64,000 nucleotides of DNA from Pseudomonas purpurea (GCF_039908635.1 NZ_CP150918.1:4356001-4420000); one strand, 5' to 3'; positions 9,082 through 18,895 are shown, counted from the stretch's first letter. Numbers and translations: made by a program. Notes: generated by a model not told the origin, from the sequence alone.

Positions 9082-10431
9082 ATGACTGATTTACTCACGT
9101 CCATTCAAGCCGCGCTCGGCTTGCCCCGCACCCCGATTCCGTTCACGTCGAGCGGCGCCCTGCCCTCGGCGTTTGCCGTAACGGACCTGGCCTGCGCCAG
9201 CATGGCCGCGGCCGGTCAGGCCATCAGCGAGTTGCTGCACCAACAGACCGGCCGCTTGCCGCCCCTTGAAGTCGACCGCCGCCTCGCCTCTTTCTGGTTC
9301 GCCACCTCGCTTCGCCCCATCGGCTGGAGCGTCCCGCCGCTGTGGGACAAAATTGCCGGCGACTACGAAACCCACGATGGCTGGATTCGCCTGCACACCA
9401 ATGCACCCCATCACCGCAGCGCCGCCGAGCAGGTGCTGGGCCACTGTTTTGATCGCAGCGCCATGGCTGCCAAGGTCGCTCGGTGGGCCAAAAGCGATCT
9501 GGAACACGCGGTGGTCGAGGCCGGTGGCTGCGCCGCCGAAATGCGCTCATGGCAACAGTGGCTCGCCCATCCGCAAGGTCTGGCGGTCAATGCCGAACCA
9601 CTGATTCACTTCACGACAAATGACGGCGGGGCCTCGACCACCTGGCAAGGCTCGGTCGCACAGCCGCTGACCGGCCTCAAGGTGCTGGACCTGACCCGCG
9701 TGCTCGCCGGGCCGATTGCCAGCCGCTTTCTCGCAGGCATGGGCGCCGACGTGTTGCGCATCGACCCGCCGCACTGGAGCGAGCCGGGTGTGGTCCCGGA
9801 AGTCACCCTCGGCAAACGCTGCGCCCGCCTCGACCTGCACGACGCGACAGACCGTGCGGTGTTCGAAACCCTGCTCAAGGACGCCGACATTCTGCTTCAC
9901 GGCTACCGCGCCGACGCCCTCGAACGCCTCGGTTATGGCACCGCTGAACGACAGAGGCTCACCCCCGGCCTGATTGATGTCTGCCTCAACGCTTACGGCT
10001 GGAGCGGCCCGTGGCAAAACCGCCGGGGTTTCGACAGCCTGGTGCAGATGAGCAGCGGCATCGCCGAGGCCGGCATGGGCTGGAAGCAGGCCGACAAACC
10101 GATGCCTTTGCCCGTGCAGGCCCTCGATCACGCTACCGGGTATTTGATGGCGGCGAGTGCGATCAGGTTGTTGGCTGAACGGTTGCGGTGTGGTCGTGGT
10201 GGGTCGGCGCGGTTATCGTTGGCGCGTACCGCGAAAGTATTGATTGAGCATGGCGCGGGGACGGATGAGCCGCTGCGGGCGGAGAATCAGGACGATCAAG
10301 GCCTGTTGATTGAACAAACGCCTTGGGGGCCGGCGCACCGACTGCACGCTCCATTGAAGATCACCGGGACGCCGTTGCAGTGGGTGCTTCCGGCCACTGA
10401 ATTGGGTTCACATCGCGCGCAATGGTGGTGA
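9082..10431 (+). CDS. CaiB/BaiF family (class III) CoA-transferase
   Basis: A 449-residue protein. The C-terminal part from about residue 195 has the family opening LTGLKVLDLTRVLAGPIASRFLAGMGADVLRIDPP, then GFDSLVQMSSGIA and ALDHATGYLMAASA, whose Asp occupies the place of the catalytic Asp. The first 190 residues resemble the other half of a CaiB fold but lack a clear signature. Such enzymes move CoA between carboxylic acids; the substrate cannot be read here. ATG 9082 is preferred over 9052 because GGAGG precedes it. It is a single gene between REP pairs. Confidence 0.85.
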   Translation: MTDLLTSIQAALGLPRTPIPFTSSGALPSAFAVTDLACASMAAAGQAISELLHQQTGRLPPLEVDRRLASFWFATSLRPIGWSVPPLWDKIAGDYETHDGWIRLHTNAPHHRSAAEQVLGHCFDRSAMAAKVARWAKSDLEHAVVEAGGCAAEMRSWQQWLAHPQGLAVNAEPLIHFTTNDGGASTTWQGSVAQPLTGLKVLDLTRVLAGPIASRFLAGMGADVLRIDPPHWSEPGVVPEVTLGKRCARLDLHDATDRAVFETLLKDADILLHGYRADALERLGYGTAERQRLTPGLIDVCLNAYGWSGPWQNRRGFDSLVQMSSGIAEAGMGWKQADKPMPLPVQALDHATGYLMAASAIRLLAERLRCGRGGSARLSLARTAKVLIEHGAGTDEPLRAENQDDQGLLIEQTPWGPAHRLHAPLKITGTPLQWVLPATELGSHRAQWW

Positions 10432-10446
10432 CTTTCAGGGCCTCTT

Positions 10447-10535
10447 TGCGAGCAAGCCCGCTCCCACAGGATTTGTGCCGAATGCCTGTAATAAGCACGA
10501 CACTCAACCTGTGGGAGCGGGCTTGCCCGCGAAAG
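10447..10535. repeat. REP pair
   Basis: Two inverted copies of the GTGGGAGCGGGCTTGC repeat lie between the convergent CoA-transferase and alkA genes. Confidence 0.8.
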
Positions 10536-10568
10536 CGTCCGAATTGCCAGCAAAAATCCCGGATCAGC

Positions 10569-11441
10569 TCAATCCGCCCGACTCAACGACGTCCAAAGCA
10601 CCTGCGCCGCATACGCCCGACACGGCCGCCAACCCTCGGCACGGGCCAACAACTCGCGCGGCGTGACCGGCCCGCCCTCCAGCGCCGCCAACGCATTGAT
10701 CAACCCCACGTCCCCTGTCGGAAACGCATCCGACTCACGCAACTGACGCAACGCGATGTACTGCGCCGTCCAGTCGCCGATCCCATGCAATGCCAACAAC
10801 TGCGCAACACCGCCCTCCCGACCAGGCTCAAACAACAAAGGATCATCGAGCAATGCCTGCGCCACGCCTGACAAGGTCCGGCCACGGCTGCGCGGCATGC
10901 CGAGGGTGGCAAGATCAGCCGCCGCCAGCACCTGCGCCGAGGGAAACACATGGGTCAGTTCAGGTTGTGCAGCATCCGCTTCCCGCAACGGCTTGCCATA
11001 CTGCGCGACCAGTTTTCCCGCCAGTTTGATCGCCGCCACTACTGTGATCTGCTGCCCCAGCACCGCACGAATCGCCAACTCCAACCCATCCCACGCCCCC
11101 GGCACCCGTAGCCCCGGACGCTCGGCAATCAAGCGCGCCATCAGCGGATCAACCGCCAGTTGCCGATGGACACGTGGCAAATCCGCGTCCAGGTCGAACA
11201 TCCGTCGCAAGCGCACAACGATCTCGGGCACGGCCGAGGGTTCAGGAAAGTGCAGGTTCACTTCAAGGGCATCACCAGCCGCAGGCGTGATCGAAAATAT
11301 GCCGTGCACACCGTTCAGGTTGATGCTGCGCGAGTACACGCCGTCGACCACCGTTTCCAACCCGACAATCGCCCGCGCCGATAAAAAACCGAGCATCGCC
11401 GGCCAGTCATAGGGCGGCTGATAGTCGAGCAACAGCCTCAC
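10569..11441 (-). CDS. alkA: DNA-3-methyladenine glycosylase II (AlkA)
   Basis: A 290-residue base-excision repair enzyme removing alkylated purines. It shows an AlkA_N-type domain (about 1-110, LLLDYQPPYDWPAMLGFL, SRSINLNGVHGIFSITP), the helix-hairpin-helix (LHGIGDWTAQYIALRQL) and the GPD-type loop TGDVGLINAL with the candidate catalytic Asp. There is no C-terminal Fe-S cluster. The GTG start at 11441 overlaps the stop of the upstream permease as GTGA, suggesting translational coupling. A longer frame upstream runs inside the permease gene and is not credible. Confidence 0.88.
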   Translation of the reverse strand: MRLLLDYQPPYDWPAMLGFLSARAIVGLETVVDGVYSRSINLNGVHGIFSITPAAGDALEVNLHFPEPSAVPEIVVRLRRMFDLDADLPRVHRQLAVDPLMARLIAERPGLRVPGAWDGLELAIRAVLGQQITVVAAIKLAGKLVAQYGKPLREADAAQPELTHVFPSAQVLAAADLATLGMPRSRGRTLSGVAQALLDDPLLFEPGREGGVAQLLALHGIGDWTAQYIALRQLRESDAFPTGDVGLINALAALEGGPVTPRELLARAEGWRPCRAYAAQVLWTSLSRAD

Positions 11442-12865
11442 AGCGACAACAATCCGCTGTACAACCCATACGCCGCCAACCCCGCTCCGGCGACGACACA
11501 GCTGAAAATACCCTTCTCGACATGGGTGAACAGCGGCTCGCCCTGCTCCCGCTTGGCTTTGGCGAACAGAATGACTCCCGGCGCATAGAGCAGCGCCGAC
11601 AGCAGCAGGTATTTCACCCCGCCGGCGTACAACAGCCACACGGCGTAACTCAGCGCGATACCACCGATCAGCAAGTCTTTGGTGCGCTCGGCCGACGCGT
11701 GTTCATAGGTTTCCCCGCGTCCGCTCAACAGCACTGCATACGCTGCCGACCACAGATACGGCACCAGAATCATCGACGAGGCGAGGTAAATCAGGCTGGT
11801 GTAGGTGCCGGCGGAAACCAGTGTGATCAACAGGAAAATCTGAATCATCACGTTGGTCAGCCACAGCGCATTGACCGGCACATGGTTGGCGTTTTCCTTC
11901 GTCAGGAACGCCGGCATGGTCTTGTCCCGGGCCGTGGCGAACAGAATCTCGGCACACAGCAGCGCCCACGACAGCAACGCACCGAGCAAGGACACCGCCA
12001 GGCCAATGCTGATCAGCAGCGCGCCCCACGGCCCGACGATGTGTTCGAGCACCGCCGCCAGCGACGGGTTCTGCAATTGGGCCAGCTCAGGCTGGCTCAT
12101 GATCCCCAGCGACAGCACGTTCACCAGCACCAGCAACGCCAGCACCCCGAGAAAACCAATGACCGTGGCACGGCCAACATCCGAGCGTTTCTCAGCGCGG
12201 GCCGAATATACGCTGGCGCCTTCGATGCCGATAAACACGAACACGGTGACCAGCATCATGTTGCGCACCTGATCCATCACGCCGCCGAAATTCGGGTTAC
12301 TGCGGCCCCAGATATCGCGGGTAAAAATGTCAGCCTTGAACGCCACTGCGGCGATCACGATGAACATCACCAGCGGCACGATCTTGGCCACGGTGGTCAG
12401 TTGATTGATGAACGCCGCCTCCTTGATCCCGCGCATCACCAAAAAGTGCACCGCCCACAGCAACACCGAGGCACAGCCGATGGCGATGGGCGTGTTGCCC
12501 TGCCCGAACACCGGAAAGAAATAGCCCAGGGTGCTGAATAACAGAACGAAGTAACCGACGTTGCCCAGCCAGGCGCTGATCCAGTAACCCCAGGCCGACG
12601 AAAAACCCATGTAGTCGCCAAACCCGGCCTTGGCGTAGGCGTACACCCCGGAGTCGAGTTCCGGCTTGCGGTTGGCCAAGGTCTGGAACACGAATGCCAG
12701 GGTCAACATGCCCACGGCGGTGATCGCCCAACCAATCAGCACGGCCCCGGCATCGGCCCGGGCGGCCATGTTCTGCGGCAAGGAAAAGATCCCCCCGCCA
12801 ATCATCGAACCCACCACCAGGGCGATCAACGCACTGAGTCGAAGCTTTTGCGCCGGTTGCGACAT
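11438..12865 (-). CDS. ArcD-like basic amino acid/polyamine antiporter, second copy
   Basis: A 475-residue APC-family transporter with about 12-13 membrane helices, opening LSALIALVVGSMIGGGIFSLPQNMAA. It is closely similar to the ArcD encoded on the other strand at 13311-14738, along its whole length including the FVFQTLANRKPELDSGVYAYAKAGFGDYMGFSSAWGYW segment. Arginine/ornithine exchange is likely, but a different exchange is possible because it is outside the arc operon. It is divergent from arcD and co-transcribed with alkA. No ANR box is apparent in its orientation close to the start. Confidence 0.88.
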   Translation of the reverse strand: MSQPAQKLRLSALIALVVGSMIGGGIFSLPQNMAARADAGAVLIGWAITAVGMLTLAFVFQTLANRKPELDSGVYAYAKAGFGDYMGFSSAWGYWISAWLGNVGYFVLLFSTLGYFFPVFGQGNTPIAIGCASVLLWAVHFLVMRGIKEAAFINQLTTVAKIVPLVMFIVIAAVAFKADIFTRDIWGRSNPNFGGVMDQVRNMMLVTVFVFIGIEGASVYSARAEKRSDVGRATVIGFLGVLALLVLVNVLSLGIMSQPELAQLQNPSLAAVLEHIVGPWGALLISIGLAVSLLGALLSWALLCAEILFATARDKTMPAFLTKENANHVPVNALWLTNVMIQIFLLITLVSAGTYTSLIYLASSMILVPYLWSAAYAVLLSGRGETYEHASAERTKDLLIGGIALSYAVWLLYAGGVKYLLLSALLYAPGVILFAKAKREQGEPLFTHVEKGIFSCVVAGAGLAAYGLYSGLLSL

Positions 12866-13310
12866 TGTTGTTTCTCCATCCCGTTCGGGTCACGCCTGCG
12901 AAACCGTAACAACGGTGCATTCAACTAAAGAGGTAAAGGCCCATCACGTTTATTAGATAACACCAACAAACACCTTTTATTTAGAACTGATGAATCTATG
13001 AGTCAGTAGCGATTTGCCAGTTTTGTGTGCGAGTAGCGATAAATCAATCCTGTGCTGAAAACAGATGTCAAAAATTTGCACATTCGTGAAAAGGAACTAG
13101 CTTCAAACGCCTCGGCAATAGGAGTTATTCCCGTTTGATATTAACTGAAGGCTCTGCACCGGTCTTTCCGGGCATAACAGTTTCACTCCGGATGGCACCA
13201 CAAGTCATTCATTAACAATGGAATGTACCCATGCACTGATCTAAGTCAGCTGATTGATTTGCTAACAGATCTACGCTGTTGTCTCTCTTCTCCTGCATTG
13301 GAGTCATGCA
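12866..13310. other. Divergent promoter region between the two antiporter genes
   Basis: This 445-base stretch is AT-rich compared with its neighbours and contains no supported gene. It holds an imperfect direct repeat around GAGTAGCGATAAAT and CAGTAGCGATTTG (about 13000-13050) and the ANR box near the arcD end. Confidence 0.7.
13236..13249 (+). promoter_or_regulatory. ANR (FNR-like) box of the arcDABC operon
   Basis: CTGATCTAAGTCAG is a near-palindrome; read on the other strand it is CTGAC-N4-ATCAG, close to the TTGAC-N4-ATCAG site known for the P. aeruginosa arc promoter. A TACGCT candidate -10 lies at 13272-13277, which puts the box centre at about -41.5 of a start near 13284, as for class II ANR promoters. 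Anaerobic induction is inferred. Confidence 0.7.
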
Positions 13311-14738
13311 ATGTCTGAATCCCCCGGAAAACTACGACTGGGTGCGTTAGTCGCTCTTGTTGTCGGCTCGATGATTGGTGGCGGGATATTCTCTTTGCCG
13401 CAAAACATGGCCGCCAGCGCCGACGTCGGTGCAGTCCTCATCGGTTGGGCCATCACCGCCGTCGGCATGTTGACCCTCGCGTTCGTCTTCCAGACCCTGG
13501 CCAACCGCAAGCCTGACCTTGATGGCGGTGTCTACGCCTATGCCAAGGCCGGTTTTGGCGACTACATGGGTTTCTCGTCCGCCTGGGGCTACTGGATCAG
13601 TGCCTGGCTGGGCAACGTCGGTTACTTCGTCCTGCTGTTCAGCACCCTGGGTTATTTCTTCCCGATTTTCGGCGAAGGCAACACCGTAGCGGCCGTGGTG
13701 GGCGCCTCCGTGCTGCTCTGGGCCGTGCACTTCCTGGTGCTGCGCGGGATCAAGGAAGCGGCGTTCATCAACCTGGTGACCACCGTCGCCAAGGTCGTGC
13801 CGCTGCTGTTGTTTGTGCTGATCGCGATCTTCGCTTTCAAACTGGAGATCTTCACCGCCGACATCTGGGGCATCAAAAACCCGGACCTGGGCAGTGTGAT
13901 GAACCAGGTGCGCAACATGATGCTGGTCACCGTGTGGGTGTTCATCGGTATCGAAGGCGCGAGCATCTTCTCGTCCCGCGCCGAAAAACGCTCGGACGTG
14001 GGTAAAGCCACCGTCATCGGCTTCATCACCGTGCTGCTGTTCCTGATGCTGGTGAACGTGCTGTCGCTGGGCATCATGACTCAGCCGGAACTGGCCAAAC
14101 TGCAGAACCCGTCGATGGCCGCCGTGCTGGAGCACGTGGTCGGTCACTGGGGCGCGGTGCTGATCAGCGTCGGCCTGATCATTTCCTTGCTCGGCGCGCT
14201 GCTGTCGTGGGTGCTGCTGTGTGCGGAGATCATGTTCGCCGCTGCCAAAGACCACACCATGCCGGAGTTCCTGCGCCGCGAAAACGCCAACCACGTGCCA
14301 GTCAATGCCCTGTGGCTGACCAATGCGATGGTGCAGATTTTCCTGATCATCACCCTGTTCTCGGCCAGTACTTACCTATCGCTGATCTACCTCGCCACCT
14401 CGATGATCCTGGTGCCTTACCTGTGGTCGGCGGCGTATGCGGTGCTGTTGGCGGTGCGTGGCGAGAGCTACGAAAAAGCCCTGGCCGAACGCAAGAAAGA
14501 CCTGGTCATCGGCAGCATTGCCCTGATCTACGCGATCTGGCTGCTCTACGCCGGCGGGGTCAAATACCTGCTGCTGTCCGCCCTGCTGTATGCCCCCGGC
14601 GCGATCCTGTTCGCCAAGGCCAAGCTGGAGTTGGGCAAACCGATTTTCACCAACGTCGAGAAGCTGATTTTTGCCGCAGTGGTCGTGGGCGCCCTCGTGG
14701 CGGCTTACGGACTCTACGACGGCTTCCTGACCCTGTAA
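13311..14738 (+). CDS. arcD: Arginine/ornithine antiporter ArcD
   Basis: A 475-residue APC-family antiporter, with N-terminal KLRLGALVALVVGSMIGGGIFSLPQN and about 12-13 membrane helices. It imports arginine and exports ornithine without net energy cost, feeding the arginine deiminase pathway. It is the first gene of arcDABC: arcA starts 36 bases after its stop, and an ANR box lies upstream. GGAG precedes the ATG. A near-identical paralogue is divergently encoded at 11438-12865. Confidence 0.94.
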   Translation: MSESPGKLRLGALVALVVGSMIGGGIFSLPQNMAASADVGAVLIGWAITAVGMLTLAFVFQTLANRKPDLDGGVYAYAKAGFGDYMGFSSAWGYWISAWLGNVGYFVLLFSTLGYFFPIFGEGNTVAAVVGASVLLWAVHFLVLRGIKEAAFINLVTTVAKVVPLLLFVLIAIFAFKLEIFTADIWGIKNPDLGSVMNQVRNMMLVTVWVFIGIEGASIFSSRAEKRSDVGKATVIGFITVLLFLMLVNVLSLGIMTQPELAKLQNPSMAAVLEHVVGHWGAVLISVGLIISLLGALLSWVLLCAEIMFAAAKDHTMPEFLRRENANHVPVNALWLTNAMVQIFLIITLFSASTYLSLIYLATSMILVPYLWSAAYAVLLAVRGESYEKALAERKKDLVIGSIALIYAIWLLYAGGVKYLLLSALLYAPGAILFAKAKLELGKPIFTNVEKLIFAAVVVGALVAAYGLYDGFLTL

Positions 14739-14774
14739 CACCCGTTCTGTTATGTCATCTGGAGGATCACTGTA

Positions 14775-16032
14775 ATGACCACGGAAAAAGTTAAGTACGG
14801 CGTACATTCCGAAGCCGGCAAACTGCGCAAAGTCATGGTTTGCTCCCCAGGCCCTGGCCCATCAGCGGCTGACCCCGAACAACTGCGACGAACTGCTCTT
14901 TGACGACGTGCTCTGGGTTGCCCAGGCCAAGCGCGACCACTTCGACTTCGTCACCAAGATGCGTGAACGCGATATCGATGTGCTGGAAATGCACAACCTG
15001 CTGACCGACATCGTCGCCATCCCCGAAGCGCTGGACTGGATCCTGGAACGCAAGATCACCGCCAACCAGGTGGGTCTGGGCCTGGTCAACGAAGTCGGTT
15101 CATGGCTGCGCAGCCTGGAGCCGCGCAAGATCGCCGAGTTCCTGATCGGCGGCGTGTCCGCCGATGACCTGCCGAGCAGCTTCGGTGGCAAGACCATCGA
15201 GATGTTCCGCGACTTCCTCGGCCACACCAGCTTCATTCTGCCGCCGCTGCCGAACACCCAGTTCACCCGCGACACCACTTGCTGGATCTACGGTGGCGTG
15301 ACGCTGAACCCGATGTACTGGCCAGCGCGACGTCAGGAAACTCTGCTGACCAGCGCCATCTACAAGTTCCACCCCGAGTTCACCAATGCCGACTTCCAGG
15401 TCTGGTACGGCGACCCGGATCAGGAACACGGCAACGCCACGCTGGAAGGTGGCGACGTAATGCCCATCGGTAACGGCGTGGTGTTGATCGGTATGGGCGA
15501 ACGCTCGTCCCGCCAGGCCATCGGCCAGCTTGCAATCAGCTTGTTCAAACACAAAGCGGTGGAACGCGTGATCGTTGCCGGCCTGCCGAAATCCCGCGCC
15601 GCGATGCACCTGGACACCGTGTTCAGCTTCTGCGACCGCGACCTGGTGACGGTATTCCCGGAAGTCGTGAACCAGATCGTCGCCTTCACCCTGCGCCCTG
15701 ATGAAAGCAAACCGGGCGGCATCGACATTCGCCGCGAAGAAACCAGCTTCATCGACACCGTCGCCAAGGCCCTCAACCTCAAGGCCCTGCGTGTGGTGGA
15801 AACCGGCGGCAACAGCTTCGCCGCCGAGCGCGAGCAGTGGGACGACGGTAACAACGTGGTGGCCGTGGAGCCTGGCGTGGTGATCGGTTACGACCGCAAC
15901 ACCTACACCAACACCCTGCTGCGCAAGGCCGGGATCGAGGTCATCACCATCAGCGCCGGCGAACTCGGCCGGGGCCGTGGCGGCGGCCACTGCATGACCT
16001 GCCCGATCATCCGCGACCCAATCGACTATTAA
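14775..16032 (+). CDS. arcA: Arginine deiminase, frameshifted in this sequence
   Basis: First enzyme of the arginine deiminase pathway: arginine to citrulline and ammonia. The frame from ATG 14775 (GGAGGA before it) encodes the expected N-terminus ([16 protein letters not shown]) and then breaks at 14852-14854, where GGCC(C)TGG carries one extra C. The downstream frame continues with [11 protein letters not shown] and all later hallmarks ([37 protein letters not shown], and the catalytic Cys region [10 protein letters not shown]). Without the extra C the protein is 418 residues, the length I recall for P. aeruginosa ArcA. It lies between arcD and arcB in the ANR-controlled operon. Confidence 0.93.
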
Positions 16033-16040
16033 TTTGTGTG

Positions 16041-16073
16041 CCTTGCCTCGTCCTTATAAAGCGCGAGGCAAGG
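16041..16073 (+). other. Intercistronic hairpin between arcA and arcB
   Basis: CCTTGCCTCG and CGAGGCAAGG form a perfect 10-base-pair stem with a 13-base loop, without a following T-run. It is better suited to mRNA processing or protection between arcA and arcB than to termination. Confidence 0.75.
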
Positions 16074-16101
16074 GGATAACCGAAACCCAAGGAGATCCAA
16101 A

Positions 16102-17112
16102 ATGGCTTTCAACATGCGCAACCGTAGCCTGCTCTCGCTGATGCACCATACCAATCGCGAGCTGCACTACCTGCTGGACCTGTCCCGCGACCTGAAACGC
16201 GCCAAGTACACCGGCACCGAACAGCCGCACCTCAAAGGCAAGAACATCGCGCTGATCTTCGAAAAAACCTCGACCCGCACCCGCTGCGCCTTCGAAGTAG
16301 CTGCCCACGATCAGGGCGCTCACGTCACCTACATCGACCCGGTGTCGTCGCAAATCGGCCACAAGGAAAGCATGAAAGACACCGCCCGCGTTCTGGGCCG
16401 GATGTTCGATGCCATCGAATACCGTGGCTTTGAGCAGGAGATCGTCGAGGAGCTGGCGAAGTTCGCCGGTGTACCGGTGTTCAACGGCCTGACCGCTGAA
16501 TTCCACCCGACCCAAATGATCGCCGACACCCTGACCATGCGCGAGCACAGCGACAAGCCGCTGCATGACATCAGCTACGCCTACCTGGGCGACGCCCGCT
16601 ACAACATGGGCAACTCGCTGCTGATGATCGGCGCGAAACTGGGCATGGACGTGCGCATCGGCGCGCCGAAAGCGCTGTGGCCCCATCAGGACTTCATCGA
16701 TCAGTGCAACGCCTTCGCCATCGAAAGCGGCGCTCGCATCACCATCACCGAAGACCCGAAAGAAGCAGTCAAGGGCGTGGACTTCATCCACACCGATATC
16801 TGGGTATCGATGGGTGAGCCGGTTGAAGCGTGGGACGAGCGTATCGAGCAACTGCTGCCGTACCAGGTCAACGCCAAGATGATGAAGGCCTCGGGCAACC
16901 CGCGGGTGAAATTCATGCACTGCCTGCCGGCGTTCCACAACAGCGAAACCAAGGTTGGCAAGGACATCGCCGCGCGGTATCCGCACCTGGCCAACGGCGT
17001 AGAAGTCACCGAAGACGTCTTCGAGTCGCCGGCCAACATCGCCTTCGAGCAAGCGGAAAACCGCATGCACACCATCAAGGCGATCCTGGTGTCGGCACTG
17101 GCTGATATCTAA
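16102..17112 (+). CDS. arcB: Catabolic ornithine carbamoyltransferase
   Basis: A 336-residue enzyme that converts citrulline and phosphate to ornithine and carbamoyl phosphate in the arginine deiminase pathway. It contains the carbamoyl-phosphate loop [14 protein letters not shown] (about residue 55), [14 protein letters not shown], and the ornithine-site motif [10 protein letters not shown] (about 270). Length and the N-terminus [27 protein letters not shown] fit catabolic ArcB. AAGGAG precedes the ATG. Third gene of arcDABC. Confidence 0.96.
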   Translation: MAFNMRNRSLLSLMHHTNRELHYLLDLSRDLKRAKYTGTEQPHLKGKNIALIFEKTSTRTRCAFEVAAHDQGAHVTYIDPVSSQIGHKESMKDTARVLGRMFDAIEYRGFEQEIVEELAKFAGVPVFNGLTAEFHPTQMIADTLTMREHSDKPLHDISYAYLGDARYNMGNSLLMIGAKLGMDVRIGAPKALWPHQDFIDQCNAFAIESGARITITEDPKEAVKGVDFIHTDIWVSMGEPVEAWDERIEQLLPYQVNAKMMKASGNPRVKFMHCLPAFHNSETKVGKDIAARYPHLANGVEVTEDVFESPANIAFEQAENRMHTIKAILVSALADI

Positions 17113-17146
17113 GGACCGACGTTTCCCTCCTGTGGAGGCCGCATTT

Positions 17147-17278
17147 TGTGGCGAGGGAGCTTGCTCCCGCTCGGCTGCGCAGCAGTCGCAAAGGCATCAA
17201 CCGCATCGCGTCAGGTACACCGCGTATCACCTGATGCGAGCGCTGCGCACTCGAGCGCGAGCAAGCTCGCTCGCCACA
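17147..17278. repeat. REP pair inside the arc operon
   Basis: Inverted GGCGAGGGAGCTTGC-type repeats occupy most of the 210-base arcB-arcC gap. Such elements can protect upstream mRNA or lower downstream expression. Confidence 0.8.
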
Positions 17279-17322
17279 AAAGCCTCTCCTACGGGATCAC
17301 CGAATTCTGAAAGGACTGCATT

Positions 17323-18252
17323 ATGCGTATCGTCGTTGCACTGGGCGGTAACGCCCTTCTGCGCCGTGGTGAACCCATGACCGCGGACAATCAACGCGCC
17401 AATATCCGGATCGCCACCGAACAGATCGCCAAGATTCACCCCGGCAATCAACTGGTGATCGCACACGGCAATGGCCCGCAAGTCGGCCTGCTGTCGCTGC
17501 AAGCGGCGGCATACACCTCTGTTTCTCCTTACCCGCTGGACGTGCTCGGTGCCGAAACCGAAGGCATGATCGGCTATATCATCGAACAGGAACTGGGCAA
17601 CCTGCTGGACTTCGAAGTACCGTTCGCGACCCTGCTGACCCAGGTGGAAGTCGACGCCAACGACCCGGCCTTCAAACACCCGACCAAGCCTATCGGCCCG
17701 GTCTACTCCAAGGCCGAAGCCGAAGCCCTGGCGGCTGAAAAAGGCTGGGCGATTGCCCCGGATGGCAACAAGTTCCGCCGTGTGGTGGCCAGCCCGAAAC
17801 CCAAACGCATCTTCGAAATCCGCCCGATCAAGTGGCTGTTGGACAAAGGCAGCATCGTGATTTGCGCGGGCGGTGGCGGCATCCCGACCATGTACGACGA
17901 AAACCGCAAGCTCAAGGGCATCGAAGCGGTGATCGACAAGGACCTGTGCTCGGCGCTGCTGGCCGAACAGTTGGATGCCGAATTGCTGGTGATCGCCACC
18001 GACGTCAACGCGGCGTTCATCGACTTCGGCAAGCCTACCCAGAAAGCCATTGCCCAGGCTCACCCTGACGAAATGGAAAAACTCGGCTTCGCCGCGGGCT
18101 CCATGGGCCCGAAAGTCCAGGCGGCCTGCGAGTTCGCTCGCAACACTGGCAAAGTCGCGGTCATCGGTTCACTCTCGGACATCGAAGCGATCGTCCAGGG
18201 TAAGGCCGGCACCCGTATCAGCACGGCGCAACCTGGCATCACCTACCAATAA
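17323..18252 (+). CDS. arcC: Carbamate kinase
   Basis: A 309-residue amino-acid-kinase-fold enzyme making ATP from carbamoyl phosphate and ADP, the energy-yielding step of the arginine deiminase pathway. The N-terminus [24 protein letters not shown], the [15 protein letters not shown] loop, [11 protein letters not shown] (about residue 185) and the C-terminal [18 protein letters not shown] are family hallmarks. It closes arcDABC, with a REP pair between it and arcB. Confidence 0.96.
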   Translation: MRIVVALGGNALLRRGEPMTADNQRANIRIATEQIAKIHPGNQLVIAHGNGPQVGLLSLQAAAYTSVSPYPLDVLGAETEGMIGYIIEQELGNLLDFEVPFATLLTQVEVDANDPAFKHPTKPIGPVYSKAEAEALAAEKGWAIAPDGNKFRRVVASPKPKRIFEIRPIKWLLDKGSIVICAGGGGIPTMYDENRKLKGIEAVIDKDLCSALLAEQLDAELLVIATDVNAAFIDFGKPTQKAIAQAHPDEMEKLGFAAGSMGPKVQAACEFARNTGKVAVIGSLSDIEAIVQGKAGTRISTAQPGITYQ

Positions 18253-18314
18253 AAAAACTCCAGGGGCAGGCGTCAGGTCTGCCCTTCTCCAATGCCTTCG
18301 AAGGAGAAACGCTG

Positions 18315-18677
18315 ATGGCCACGTTCGAACCCGGTCACTTGCACATAGAACGCCATGCGCTGAACAATGACGATGTCAGCTATAACGTGTGCATCGACTA
18401 TGAAGTCACCCAGGATCCCAAGGAAGGCAAAGGGATGTTGTTCACCGTGCACGGCACCATGCAGGGCAAAGAGATGAAAGAGTCGTTCTTCCTGCCCAAG
18501 GATCAGGCCTATAACTTTGCCAGCAACGTGACAAAAATCGCCGAGCGGCACGGAATCCCCAGGACACATAGCCAGATCGGCTCGGTACACAAGCACTACG
18601 ACGCGATGTTTGAAGATGTGCGGGTGCAACTGAATATGAAGTCTGGCGACCCGGTGAATCCTGAACATTTGGAGTGA
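18315..18677 (+). CDS. DUF5064 family protein
   Basis: A 120-residue soluble protein with no signal peptide or membrane segment. The pattern FEPGHLHIERHAL...NVCIDYEVTQDPKEGKGMLFTVHGTMQGK matches the small Pseudomonas DUF5064 family as I know it. Function unknown. It has a strong AAGGAG and starts 62 bases after arcC, so it may be the last gene of the arc transcript. Confidence 0.75.
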   Translation: MATFEPGHLHIERHALNNDDVSYNVCIDYEVTQDPKEGKGMLFTVHGTMQGKEMKESFFLPKDQAYNFASNVTKIAERHGIPRTHSQIGSVHKHYDAMFEDVRVQLNMKSGDPVNPEHLE

Positions 18678-18705
18678 GCCCTGCTCCCCCGAACACCCCA
18701 AATCC

Positions 18706-18797
18706 CTGTGGGAGCGAGCTTGCTCGCGATAGCGGTCTTTCAGTCAACATCCATGCTGAATGTCCGTCCGTCATCGCGAGCAAGCTCGCTCCCACAG
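18706..18797. repeat. REP pair
   Basis: Inverted copies of GTGGGAGCGAGCTTGCTCGC separated by a spacer, between the DUF5064 gene and gcsR. Confidence 0.85.
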
Positions 18798-18895
18798 GGG
18801 ATCTATATCCGCCGGAAAAGCACCGTGCATTTCACCATTGACCCGCCCCAAGGCATACTGGCCACCCTCCGCAATCCAGAACACTGAAACGCCCC

